Source: Palsa-504 sp050011155
Lineage (GTDB): Bacteria > Actinomycetota > Actinomycetes > Streptosporangiales > Streptosporangiaceae
Length of the DNA stretch: 64,000 nt
Assembly: GCA_050011155.1 (NCBI GenBank)
Contig: JBEKJP010000001.1
Location: 133,128-197,127 of the forward strand
Direction: 5' to 3'
Part shown: in pieces, positions 41,337-52,125 of the stretch
How the letters are laid out: each line of letters opens with the position of its first letter
Position numbering within the stretch: the stretch's first letter is position 1
The notes under the pieces: generated by a model
The model's input: the letters and a program-made list of their open reading frames with translations, nothing else
Databases searched by the model: none
Told to the model about the DNA's origin: nothing
Program-made: the position numbers and the translations under genes

Positions 41337-42263
41337 ATGAAACTCCGGATCTTCACCGAGCCGCAGCAGGGCGCCAGCTACGCCACGCTTCGCGCCGTCG
41401 CGCTGGCCGCGGAGGAACTGGGCTTCGACGCGTTCTTCCGGTCCGACCACTACCTGGCCATGGGCCAGGCCGGGCTGCCCGGGCCGACGGAGTCGTGGGC
41501 CACGCTGGCCGCCCTGGCCGTCGAGACCAGCCGCATCCGCCTCGGCACGCTGGTGACCCCGGCGACGTTCCGGCTGCCCGGCCCGCTCGCCATCACCGTC
41601 GCGCAGGTGGACCAGATGAGCGGCGGCCGGGTGGAGCTCGGCCTCGGCGCCGGATGGTTCGAGAAGGAACACACCGCTTACGGGATCCCGTTCCCGCCGC
41701 TGGGCGAGCGCACCTCGCGGCTCGAGGAGCAGCTCGCGATCATCACCGGGCTCTGGGAGACGGCGGAGGGCGACACGTTCTCCTACGCCGGAACGTACTA
41801 CCAGCTCACGGACTCGCCCGCGCTGCCCAAGCCGGCCCAGCGCCCGCGCCCGCCGGTGATCGTGGGCGGCCTGGGCAAGCGCCGCACGCCGCGGCTGGCC
41901 GCTAGGTTCGCCGACGAGTACAACCTGGCGTTCCAGACCGTCCCGGATACGGCGGCCGCGTTCGCCCGCGTCCGGGAGGCCTGCGAGGCCGCCGGGCGCG
42001 ACCCCGCGTCCCTGACCTACTCGGTGGCGCACACGGTGTGCTGCGGGAGAGACGAGGCCGAATTCCGCCGCCGGGCCGCCGCGATCGGCTACGAGCCGGA
42101 CGCCATGCGGGCCATCGGGCTCACGGGCACGCCCGGTGAGGTGGCGGCCAGGATCGCCGAGTACGCCTCGATCGGTGCCGAAAGCGTGTACCTGCAGGTG
42201 CTAGACCTGAGCGACCTCGACCACTTGGCCCTGATCGCCTCGGACGTGGCACCGCAGGTGTAG
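41337..42263 (+). CDS. LLM-class F420-type oxidoreductase
   Basis: A 308-residue luciferase-like (beta/alpha)8 flavin/F420 enzyme. Typical segments are AAEELGFDAFFRSDHYL, TSRIRLGTLVTPATFRLPGPLAITVAQVDQMSGGRVELGLGAGW and RPRPPVIVGGLGKRRTPRLAARFADEYN. The pattern is closest to F420-dependent LLM oxidoreductases rather than FMN monooxygenases. The start ATG 41337 (MKLRIFTEP) is preferred over 41328 because it gives the canonical strand start. Substrate unknown. Confidence 0.87.
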   Translation: MKLRIFTEPQQGASYATLRAVALAAEELGFDAFFRSDHYLAMGQAGLPGPTESWATLAALAVETSRIRLGTLVTPATFRLPGPLAITVAQVDQMSGGRVELGLGAGWFEKEHTAYGIPFPPLGERTSRLEEQLAIITGLWETAEGDTFSYAGTYYQLTDSPALPKPAQRPRPPVIVGGLGKRRTPRLAARFADEYNLAFQTVPDTAAAFARVREACEAAGRDPASLTYSVAHTVCCGRDEAEFRRRAAAIGYEPDAMRAIGLTGTPGEVAARIAEYASIGAESVYLQVLDLSDLDHLALIASDVAPQV

Positions 42264-42289
42264 CGCGGCAACCGGGACCGCGTCGCACG

Positions 42290-42319
42290 GCCGGACGGCA
42301 CGCACCAGGGCCGTTCGGC
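42290..42319. terminator. Hairpin between convergent LLM and PEP-mutase-like genes
   Basis: GCCGGACGGC (42290-42299) and GCCGTTCGGC (42310-42319) pair at 9 of 10 positions around a 10-nt spacer, followed by AGAAAAATC. It lies 26 bp after one stop and 7 bp before the other convergent stop, fitting a bidirectional terminator. Confidence 0.6.
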
Positions 42320-42326
42320 AGAAAAA

Positions 42327-43142
42327 TCAGCCGAAGGCATGGCGGGCCGCGGCGGCACCGGCCGCGGCCCCCGCCCGGAAGCCGTATGTTCCCTGCTCAC
42401 GCAGCTCAGTGGCGGCGCTGACGACCGCCCCGATCGCGGCGAACGCGAACGAGCCGCCCACCGAGACGCGGCTCACCCCGGCCCGGGCGAGGTCGCCGAC
42501 CGGCGGCACGCCGTCCAGGGCGAGGACGTTGACCGGCCGGTCCACCTCGCGGACGACCTGGCTGATGTCCTCCAGGCGGCGCAGGCCGGGAGCGTAGAGC
42601 ACGTCGGCGCCGGCCTCCTGGAAGGCCTGCAGCCTGACGATCGTGTCGGCCAGGTCGGCGCGGTCGTGCAGGTAGTTCTCGGCGCGGGCGGTGAGCACCA
42701 GGCGGCCGGGGCCCGCGTGCGCGGCCTGCGCCGCCGCCGCGACGCGCTCGGTCGCCAGGCCGATGTCGTAGATGGGGTCGTCCGCCCGGCCGGTGGCGTC
42801 CTCGACCGAGGCGCCCGCCAGCCCGACCTCGATCGCCATGCGCATGGTCTCGGCCACGCCGGACGGGGCATCGGCGAAGCCATTCTCCAGGTCGGCCGAG
42901 ACCGGCAGGTCCGTCGCCGCGACGATGACCGCGGCGTGCACGATGGCTTCGTCCCTGCTCACCGAGCCGTCATTACGGCCCAGGGTGGCCGCGAAGCCCG
43001 AACTGGTAGTCGCCAGCGCCTCGAATCCGAGCGACGCGAGGAGCCTGGCGGAGCCGAGATCCCAGGGGTTCGGCATCAGGAGCGGCTCGCCCGCCCGGTG
43101 CAAGGCCAGGAAACGCTGCGCTTTGTCCGCCTGAGTCACCAT
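42327..43142 (-). CDS. Isocitrate lyase/PEP mutase-family enzyme
   Basis: A 271-residue (beta/alpha)8 protein of the ICL/PEPM superfamily. Landmarks are LLMPNPWDLGSARLLASLGFEALATTSSG (start typical for the PEP-mutase-like subgroup), SADLENGFAD (metal-binding D and E) and GASVEDATG (metal site), then LTARAENYLHD. The catalytic KKCGH of isocitrate lyase is absent, so it is more likely a carboxyvinyl-carboxyphosphonate mutase-type or oxo-acid lyase enzyme. The C-terminal alanine-rich tail is variable. Convergent with the LLM gene. Confidence 0.87.
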   Translation of the reverse strand: MVTQADKAQRFLALHRAGEPLLMPNPWDLGSARLLASLGFEALATTSSGFAATLGRNDGSVSRDEAIVHAAVIVAATDLPVSADLENGFADAPSGVAETMRMAIEVGLAGASVEDATGRADDPIYDIGLATERVAAAAQAAHAGPGRLVLTARAENYLHDRADLADTIVRLQAFQEAGADVLYAPGLRRLEDISQVVREVDRPVNVLALDGVPPVGDLARAGVSRVSVGGSFAFAAIGAVVSAATELREQGTYGFRAGAAAGAAAARHAFG

Positions 43143-43342
43143 GCACCTAACGTATCTCCCGTCACACCGGCCGGTCCGGTAGCACGGCCGCCATTTTACG
43201 AAATACCAGCTCAGGTCCCCTGATGTCGGCTGCTCTCTAGTCCGCCGCCCGGCCGTGCGGTTACGCTCCGGAACTCCGGTCGTATTCCTTACAGCCGGCC
43301 ATTTGGCTTGCGAGCGGGTAGCCGCGATGCGATCGTTGACCG

Positions 43343-45337
43343 GTGCGCTCGAAAGCCGCCACGACCAGGAGGGTGCGAGCCGTCACCGTCCTGGCGGTCG
43401 CGGCTGCCGCGACGGTCATGCTCGGTGCCCTCATGCTGGCCGCGAGCGTGGTCATGCGGCACGTCACCAGGCACCCGCCGCTTCCGCCCGCCCACCTGGC
43501 CCGGATAGGGCTGTACGTGGTCGCGGCCGGCGCCGCCTTCGGCCTGGTGGTCCTGGTGATCTTCGCCGTCGGGCGGCGGGGGAGCGCCGGGAAGTCCCGG
43601 TCCCAGCCCGCCCCGGCCGGACACCGCCGGGAAGCCGCCCGCGCGCCGTCCCCGGCATCACCCGGCGCCGCCGGCCCCCATGCAGCGGGGCCCGACCCTG
43701 TCCCGGCGGGACCCGGCCGGGATCAGGATCAGGATCGGGGCCGGGCCGGCGCCCCGGCCCCGGCCCCGGGCAACGCCCACGCCGGACGCGGCGGAACCCG
43801 TTCCGGCCGCCCGCCGGTGCTGAAGCCCACGAACGTATATACCCCCGGCGGCCTGATCGGCGCGCCGCGCGACGGCCACCTCCCCGGCCCGCCAGGTGAC
43901 CAGCCCGTCCCGGAAATCCTGCGTACCGCCGGCTCCGCTCCGGGAGCACCGCGGCCAGGAGCGCACGCCCCGGGTGCGCCAGGCCCGGCCGCGCCGTCCG
44001 GCGGGCGAGGTCAGGACCGGCCGCCGCCCGGCTGGGCCGGACCTCCGCCGCCACGTCCCGGCTATCAGCCGGGGATGAACCCGGGGCCAGGCCCGGGCCG
44101 GCCTGCCTACGGCCCAGGCGGCACGCCGGTGCCGCCCCGCGATCACATGCGTCCGCGGGAGGGGCGTCCGCAGGAGGCGCCCCGGCCCGGCCACGCGATA
44201 CCCCGTCGCGAGGGCATGCCAGGCCGTGAAGGCATGCCGCGTCCAGAACCCACGCCCGGAGCGGGCATGCCGCCTCGCGGCGCCGGGCCGCAGCAACCGC
44301 GAGCCCCGCGGTCCGGCGGTCCCGGCCGGCCGGGCGGCGGTCCGATGCCGCCGCGGGAACCGGCTTACCCGCCCCGGCCGGGCCAGGGCCACCGCGCGGG
44401 CTACGGCCCCGGCCCGGGTCAAGGTCCGGCTCAGGGTCAAGGTCCGGCTCAGGGTCAAGGTCCGGCTCAGGGTCAAGGTCCCGGTCAGGCGCCGTCTCCC
44501 GGGTACGGGCCCCACCAGGGCGGCGGCACGGGACGACACGCGCGAGGTCCCGGCTACGCCGCACCGGGCGCCCGCAGGCCAGGCGGCCCGCGCCCGGGCC
44601 CGAGCGAACCCGCCGGGTCGTTCGAGGGCGGGTACGCGCAGGTCATCCGAGCCTCGGACAACCCGGTCCGCCCCGCCAGGCGGCCAGGTTCTGGACGGCC
44701 CAGCGATGGCCGGCCCAGCGATGGCCGGCCCAGCGATCCGGTCCGGCCTGGTCGTCAGCCGGGGGAGGTGCCCGCCGACGTATTCGTCTACCGCGACACC
44801 GACAGCCAGCCCGGTGCCGCCGGGCCAGGGCCGAACGACCCGTCCTACTGGTACGACCTGCCCGGGGCCGGCCCGGCGGCGGAGGAGACTCCACCCGTAC
44901 CAGAGGAAACCAGGGGGCCGTTCGAGCCGCTCGTGTCGTCCGCCGACCCGCCCGGTACCGTCCGCCGCTCGGTTACTGATCCTGAGGCCGCCGACCCCGG
45001 GGCCGCGGATTCCGCGGCTTCCGGGGCGGGGGGACCGGGGCGGGACGATGGCGAGGATACGGCCCATGTCCAGGCGCGCAGGCTCGAGCAGATCAAGGAC
45101 CTGTACCTGACCGCGGAAGCCATCGGCGAGGTGAACGTCGACAAGCATTTCGACCAGCTGCTGGCCCAGCAGCGCGAGCTCATCAGCGAGTACTTCAGGC
45201 AGTCGTCCACGACGCCCGCGCCTGAAGCCGCCGATCAGGCTCAGGCCGGCCCGCAGGTCCCCGAGCCGCCCGCGGGCAGCCCGGGGGGCGTGCCCGAGAC
45301 CGCTCGCGTCACCGCCGACCAGCCGCGCGCATGGTGA
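43343..45337 (+). CDS. Proline/glycine-rich membrane protein with low-complexity repeats
   Basis: A 664-residue protein. Two N-terminal transmembrane helices (about residues 14-37 and 54-77) are followed by a long proline/glycine/arginine-rich cytosolic or extracellular tail. This carries exact tandem repeats: GQGPAQ three times plus a partial (18-bp units from 44417) and PSDGR (15-bp units from 44701). The C terminus (about residues 575-640, ARRLEQIKDLYLTAEAIGEVNVDKHFDQLLAQQRELISEYF) is alpha-helical and may oligomerise. No catalytic motif is visible. The GTG start is weakly supported. The arrangement of a membrane anchor, a disordered spacer and a helical end suggests a scaffold or cell-envelope role; this is inference. 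Confidence 0.7.
   Translation: MRSKAATTRRVRAVTVLAVAAAATVMLGALMLAASVVMRHVTRHPPLPPAHLARIGLYVVAAGAAFGLVVLVIFAVGRRGSAGKSRSQPAPAGHRREAARAPSPASPGAAGPHAAGPDPVPAGPGRDQDQDRGRAGAPAPAPGNAHAGRGGTRSGRPPVLKPTNVYTPGGLIGAPRDGHLPGPPGDQPVPEILRTAGSAPGAPRPGAHAPGAPGPAAPSGGRGQDRPPPGWAGPPPPRPGYQPGMNPGPGPGRPAYGPGGTPVPPRDHMRPREGRPQEAPRPGHAIPRREGMPGREGMPRPEPTPGAGMPPRGAGPQQPRAPRSGGPGRPGGGPMPPREPAYPPRPGQGHRAGYGPGPGQGPAQGQGPAQGQGPAQGQGPGQAPSPGYGPHQGGGTGRHARGPGYAAPGARRPGGPRPGPSEPAGSFEGGYAQVIRASDNPVRPARRPGSGRPSDGRPSDGRPSDPVRPGRQPGEVPADVFVYRDTDSQPGAAGPGPNDPSYWYDLPGAGPAAEETPPVPEETRGPFEPLVSSADPPGTVRRSVTDPEAADPGAADSAASGAGGPGRDDGEDTAHVQARRLEQIKDLYLTAEAIGEVNVDKHFDQLLAQQRELISEYFRQSSTTPAPEAADQAQAGPQVPEPPAGSPGGVPETARVTADQPRAW
44417..44484 (+). 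repeat. 18-bp in-frame tandem repeat in the proline-rich gene
   Basis: The unit GGTCAAGGTCCGGCTCAG is repeated three times exactly (44417-44470) and then partially to about 44484. It encodes GQGPAQ. The identity of copies at codon level suggests recent slippage or recombination. Confidence 0.9.
44701..44741 (+). repeat. 15-bp in-frame tandem repeat in the proline-rich gene
   Basis: CAGCGATGGCCGGCC is repeated twice (44701-44715, 44716-44730) with a partial third copy. It encodes the PSDGR-type periodicity in the same protein. Confidence 0.85.
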
Positions 45338-46146
45338 CCGGGGATGGACAGACGCTGGTCATCGCGGTGCTCGGCCTCGGCGAGGCTGGTTCCGCCATCG
45401 CGGCCGACCTGGCCGCGGCGGGAGCGCGGGTCCGCGGTTACGATCCCGCGGTAACCGCGGCCGGGCCCGTCCTCGACACCGGCAGTGAAGCCGATGCGGC
45501 GCGCGGGGCGCACCTGGTGCTGAGCGTCAACAGCGCGAAGGCCGCGCTGGACGCGCTCCAGGCCGGCCTGCCCGGTTTGCTGGCCGACAGCCGGCCGGGG
45601 GCAGGCGTGGTATGGGCCGACCTGAACACCGCCTCCCCGGGCACCAAACGGCGGCTGGCCGGCCTGGCCGCGGACGCGGGCGTGCCGTTCGCCGACATCG
45701 CGATGATGGCTCCGGTGCCCGGGCGCGGGCTGCGGGTCCCGATGCTGGCCAGCGGAGCCGGTGCCGCCCGTTGTGCCGCCCTGCTCACGCCGCTGGGCGC
45801 TGGCATCGAGGTGCTCGACGGCCCGGCCGGGCTCGCCGCCAGCAAGAAGCTTCTGCGCAGCGTGTTCTACAAGGGCATGGCGTCCTCGATCGTCGAGGCC
45901 CTGGACGCCGCCCGGGCCGCGGGCGACGAACCGTGGCTGCGTGAGCACATCGCCGCCGAGCTCGCGGAGCTGGACGCCGACACCCTGGACCGGGTGACCT
46001 GCGGTACCCGCCAGCACGCGGTCCGCCGCGCCGCGGAGATGCAGGCGGCCGCCGAGATGCTCGCCGAACTCGGCGTGCCGCCGCTGATGGCGGACGCCAG
46101 CCGTGCCCTGCACGAGCGCCTGACGGGCGGCGAGAATCCTACGTAA
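45331..46146 (+). CDS. NAD(P)-binding oxidoreductase with DUF1932-like C terminus (6-phosphogluconate/beta-hydroxyacid dehydrogenase type)
   Basis: A 271-residue protein. The Rossmann motif is AVLGLGEAGSAIAADLAAAGARVRGYDP. The C terminus (KLLRSVFYKGMASSIVEALDAARAAGDE) carries the substrate-domain lysine, and the tail matches the DUF1932 type seen in phosphogluconate dehydrogenase-like proteins. It probably oxidises a 3-hydroxy acid or reduces an oxo acid with NAD(P). It overlaps the last codons of the proline-rich gene by 7 bp, so co-expression is likely despite no obvious functional link. Confidence 0.82.
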   Translation: MVTGDGQTLVIAVLGLGEAGSAIAADLAAAGARVRGYDPAVTAAGPVLDTGSEADAARGAHLVLSVNSAKAALDALQAGLPGLLADSRPGAGVVWADLNTASPGTKRRLAGLAADAGVPFADIAMMAPVPGRGLRVPMLASGAGAARCAALLTPLGAGIEVLDGPAGLAASKKLLRSVFYKGMASSIVEALDAARAAGDEPWLREHIAAELAELDADTLDRVTCGTRQHAVRRAAEMQAAAEMLAELGVPPLMADASRALHERLTGGENPT

Positions 46147-46987
46147 GCGCCGCGAGCGCCTCGGCCAGCGGCTGGAGCGAACCGGGCTTGGCGTGGTGGG
46201 GCAGGTTCATGACGACCAGGTCGACACCGGCGTCACGGTAGCCCGCCACCGTCGCGAGGACGGGATCGAGGCCGCCATCCGGGTCGACGCGCGCGTTGAC
46301 CGAACAGGTGATCTCGCTCATGTCCCGGCCGATCTCGGCGCAGTGCCCGGCGAGGACCTCCTTCAGCTCGAGCCAGTCCTCCGGGCTCGTCACGATGGCA
46401 TTCCAGTGCTGGGCCCAGCGGGCCACCGTGCGCAGCGTGCGCTGCTTGCCGCGGCCGCCGATGGTAATCGGCGGGTGCGGCCGCTGGACCGGCTTCGGCT
46501 CGCACCGGGCGTCGGTCAGCTTGACGTACTCGCCTTCAAGGGTCGTGGTGGTCTGGCTCAGCAGGCCGACGATGGCCACGACACCCTCGTCGAAGCGGTC
46601 GAACCGCTCACGTAGCGGCGGCAGTTCGATGCCGTAGGCGTCGCACTCCATCTGATTCCACCCGGCGCCCAGGCCGATCTCCAGCCGGCCCCCGGAGATG
46701 ATGTCCACGGTCGCGGCCATGTTCGCCAGCACGGCCGGGTGCCGGTAGATCATGCCGGTCACCTGGCTGCCCAGCCGGATCCGCCGGGTGGCCTGCGCCA
46801 GCGCGGCCAGCATCGTCCAGGCCTCGAAGCAAGGGCCGGTCAGGTCGCCGGTCAGCGGGTAGAAATGGTCCCAGTTCCACGCCGACTCGAACAGCGGGAT
46901 CTCGTCCGCCGCGACCCACACGTCGCGGATCTCCTCCCACGTCTGATGCTCGGGCCTGGTCTTGATCGCGAAGCGCATGGGGGACAT
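46139..46987 (-). CDS. LLM-class F420-type oxidoreductase
   Basis: A 282-residue luciferase-like protein, second of its kind in the block. Segments include PLFESAWNWDHFYPLTGD, RRIRLGSQVTGMIYRHPAVLANMAATVDIISGGRLEIGLGAGWN and HPPITIGGRGKQRTLRTVARWAQHWN, all typical of the F420-dependent subgroup. It may start at ATG 46978 (MRFAIKTRP). It converges on the NAD(P)-binding gene with an 8-bp overlap and is divergent from aconitase across about 200 bp. Substrate unknown. Confidence 0.87.
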   Translation of the reverse strand: MSPMRFAIKTRPEHQTWEEIRDVWVAADEIPLFESAWNWDHFYPLTGDLTGPCFEAWTMLAALAQATRRIRLGSQVTGMIYRHPAVLANMAATVDIISGGRLEIGLGAGWNQMECDAYGIELPPLRERFDRFDEGVVAIVGLLSQTTTTLEGEYVKLTDARCEPKPVQRPHPPITIGGRGKQRTLRTVARWAQHWNAIVTSPEDWLELKEVLAGHCAEIGRDMSEITCSVNARVDPDGGLDPVLATVAGYRDAGVDLVVMNLPHHAKPGSLQPLAEALAALT

Positions 46988-47071
46988 CCTCTCGTGGCCA
47001 GCTTCCGCGGGCTAATGGCGGTCCGAGCGCTATCGTACTGAGCCCGGCCCGGAGTCACCGTGGCGAAGTAA

Positions 47072-47123
47072 CTTGATGTCAAGATTTTCTTGTCGTACCC
47101 TCGGTAAGTAGCTTGATGTCGAG
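47072..47123. promoter_or_regulatory. Paired palindromic sites upstream of aconitase
   Basis: CTTGATGTCAAG (47072-47083) is a perfect inverted repeat with a 2-bp centre; CTTGATGTCGAG (47112-47123) is a near copy 40 bp downstream. The flanks also match (AAGTAACTTGATG and AAGTAGCTTGATG; both followed by AT). They lie 62-113 bp before the aconitase ATG. A TCA-cycle or redox regulator is a reasonable guess, but no regulator gene is adjacent. Confidence 0.7.
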
Positions 47124-47184
47124 ATACTGTAGGTTGGGCAGCAGCGCGGGACCGCACTGATGCGAGCGAGGAGGCTCAGCAACG

Positions 47185-49887
<2,703 letters not shown>

Positions 49888-49912
49888 GGCGCCGGCGCTA
49901 GGGTGGTCCTCC

Positions 49913-51340
49913 ATGACGGAGGATCCCTTGGGCGCGGCGCTGGCCGGCGGTAACGACGAGGACGACGACGACTTCGACCTCAAGGAGGCCTTCGGCCTGC
50001 CCGACGAGCTGCCGCCGATACGGCTGCCGGCGCTGTCCGAGCTGGCCGCGATGGCCCGCCGCGCTCCCCTGATCGCCGAGCTGCGGGCGCTGGTCAGCTG
50101 GCTGGGAGCGGGTCGTGCGGTGGACGAGGAGGCGGAGCTGGCCGACGGCGACATCGCCGAGGCCGCCGCCGCGCTGGGCCTCGCCGTGCCGCGTTTCGAG
50201 CACCTGTGGGAGCTGGCCATCGAAACGGAATTCGTCGAGCTTGACGGCGAGGCCGGGTCGGCGCGGCCCGGCGAGATCGCGCCAGCGTGGGATGCCGGTG
50301 ACGACGAGGAAGTGCTCGATATCTGGAACGAGGTGTTCGAGGCGGTCATCGACGCCACGCTGGATATCGTCGAGTCCCTGGATCCGGACCCGGCCGAGGA
50401 CCTGGACTTCTACGGCCACGGGGCTGGCATCATGACGATGCTCTTCCTGGCCAGGCCAGACGGCCTGGCCGTAGCCGACGCCAGCGAGGTGATCAGGAGC
50501 ACCGCCACCGCGGAACTGGCGCCAGCCGAGGCCGAACAGACGTGGCAGGCCTGGACCGGCGCGCACGGCGATCCGGCCCGGCTGCTCCTCGACCAGCTGG
50601 CTGAGCTCGGAGCCGTCCAGCTAACGGACACCGAGGACGGTCCTCAGGCCCGATTCACCTCGCTCGGCCTGGCCGCGACCCGCGCCATACTCGCCGATTT
50701 CGCGGTGGAGGTCCCGCTCCTCCCGCCCCCGGAGCAGATGACCGCGGCCGAGCTGATCGCGATGACCGGCGGCGCGTCCGAGGAAGAGTTCGCCGCCGAG
50801 ATCGCCGCCTGGCTGGCGCACCAGACGGAGGAGGCCGCGGCCAGGCGACTGCTGGCTGTCGCCGCGGAATCCGATCCAGCCTCGCGGATTCTCGCGGTGG
50901 GCGTCGTCATCACCGAACTCGGCGCCGCCGCCGAGCCCGCCTGGCGTACCGCCCTCGCCCAGGTCGAGCTGCGCGGCTACGCGAACGCCGCCCTCGCCGC
51001 GCTCGCGGCTGGCGATCTGGCCGAAGGGGGAGTGTCCGGCGTCGAACTCGCCGCCGACGACGTGGCCTGGATGATCACCGACGCGCTCGCCGCCGAGGGG
51101 TGGGACGACGCGGCTGAGGACGCCGAGTACGAACCGGCGGTTCTCGCGGAGCGACTGGCGGAGTCGATTCCGGCCGGGCAGGAACCGACGGCGTTCGAGA
51201 TGATGGCGCGGGTACCGCATCCGGACGCGGCGAATGTCCTGACGGTGATCGGCCGGTATCACCCAGATGAGAAGATCGCCGAAGTCGCGCGGACGTCCGC
51301 CCACGAGGCGGCGAGCCGGAAGGCCGCCCAACGGCCGTAA
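49913..51340 (+). CDS. Acidic hypothetical protein
   Basis: A 475-residue, strongly acidic, alanine/glutamate-rich soluble protein. Its leader is DEDDDDFDLKEAFGLPDELPP. Helical segments follow, and a central block DLDFYGHGAGIMTMLFLARP and the C-terminal ESIPAGQEPTAFEMMARVPHPDAANVLTVIGRYHPDEKIAEVARTSAHEA look conserved in style (HEAT-like). No catalytic motif is visible. It is co-oriented with aconitase and the downstream PrmC-like gene, with 11 bp to the latter. Function unknown. Confidence 0.72.
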   Translation: MTEDPLGAALAGGNDEDDDDFDLKEAFGLPDELPPIRLPALSELAAMARRAPLIAELRALVSWLGAGRAVDEEAELADGDIAEAAAALGLAVPRFEHLWELAIETEFVELDGEAGSARPGEIAPAWDAGDDEEVLDIWNEVFEAVIDATLDIVESLDPDPAEDLDFYGHGAGIMTMLFLARPDGLAVADASEVIRSTATAELAPAEAEQTWQAWTGAHGDPARLLLDQLAELGAVQLTDTEDGPQARFTSLGLAATRAILADFAVEVPLLPPPEQMTAAELIAMTGGASEEEFAAEIAAWLAHQTEEAAARRLLAVAAESDPASRILAVGVVITELGAAAEPAWRTALAQVELRGYANAALAALAAGDLAEGGVSGVELAADDVAWMITDALAAEGWDDAAEDAEYEPAVLAERLAESIPAGQEPTAFEMMARVPHPDAANVLTVIGRYHPDEKIAEVARTSAHEAASRKAAQRP

Positions 51341-51351
51341 CCCAGCTCATT

Positions 51352-52122
51352 ATGACCGTTCCGGACCCCGTGGTCGTCGCCAGGCTCCGCGCCGCCGGCT
51401 GCGTGTTCGCCGAGGACGAAGCCGAGCTGCTGACGGCCGCCGCCCGGACCCCGGCCGAACTCGCTGTCATGGTGGGCAGGCGCGCCGCCGGAGAGCCTAT
51501 CGAGCAGGTCCTCGGCTGGGCGGAATTCTGCGGGTTGCGGATCGCCGTGGCACCCGGCGTGTTCGTCCCGCGGCGGCGGACCGAGTTCCTGGTCCGGCAG
51601 GCCGTGGCGCTCGCCCGGCCAGGTGCCGTTATCGTCGATTTGTGCTGCGGCGCGGGCGCGATCGGCGCGGCCCTGGCCGTCGCCGTCGAGCGGGCCGAGG
51701 TGCGCGCGGCCGACATCGACCCGGCCGCCGTCCGCTGCGCCCGGCGGAACCTCCCGGCCAGCCGCGTCTACCAGGGCGACCTGTACGAGCCCCTGCCGGC
51801 CGGGTTGCGCGGCCGGGTCACGATCCTGGCCGCCAACGTGCCCTACGTACCCGCGGGGGAGATCGGTTTCCTCCCGGCCGAGGCCCGGGTGCACGAACCG
51901 CGGGCCGCCCTGGACGGCGGGGGAGACGGGCTTGACGTACTGCGCCGGGTGGCGGCCGGGGCCCCGGCGTGGCTGGCGCCCGGCGGGCACGTGCTGAGCG
52001 AGATCAGCGAGCGCCAGGCCGCGCCGGCCGAGGCGGCCCTGGCCGCCGCCGGCCTGACGGTCCGGGTGGTCAGCTCCGATGACCTGGACGCCACGGTCAT
52101 TATCGGGCAACGCCGCGCGTAG
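51352..52122 (+). CDS. PrmC-related putative protein N5-glutamine methyltransferase
   Basis: A 256-residue SAM-dependent methyltransferase. The N-terminal helical domain (residues 1-70) and the segment FVPRRRTEFLVRQ precede the Rossmann motif IVDLCCGAGAIGAALA. The motif IV is NVPYVP, in place of the NPPY of PrmC/HemK, as in the actinobacterial PrmC-related group. The C-terminal LDGGGDGLDVLRRV matches PrmC. It probably methylates a glutamine in a release factor or ribosomal protein; the NPPY variant makes the exact target uncertain. Starts 11 bp after the acidic protein. Confidence 0.85.
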   Translation: MTVPDPVVVARLRAAGCVFAEDEAELLTAAARTPAELAVMVGRRAAGEPIEQVLGWAEFCGLRIAVAPGVFVPRRRTEFLVRQAVALARPGAVIVDLCCGAGAIGAALAVAVERAEVRAADIDPAAVRCARRNLPASRVYQGDLYEPLPAGLRGRVTILAANVPYVPAGEIGFLPAEARVHEPRAALDGGGDGLDVLRRVAAGAPAWLAPGGHVLSEISERQAAPAEAALAAAGLTVRVVSSDDLDATVIIGQRRA

Positions 52123-52125
52123 GGT

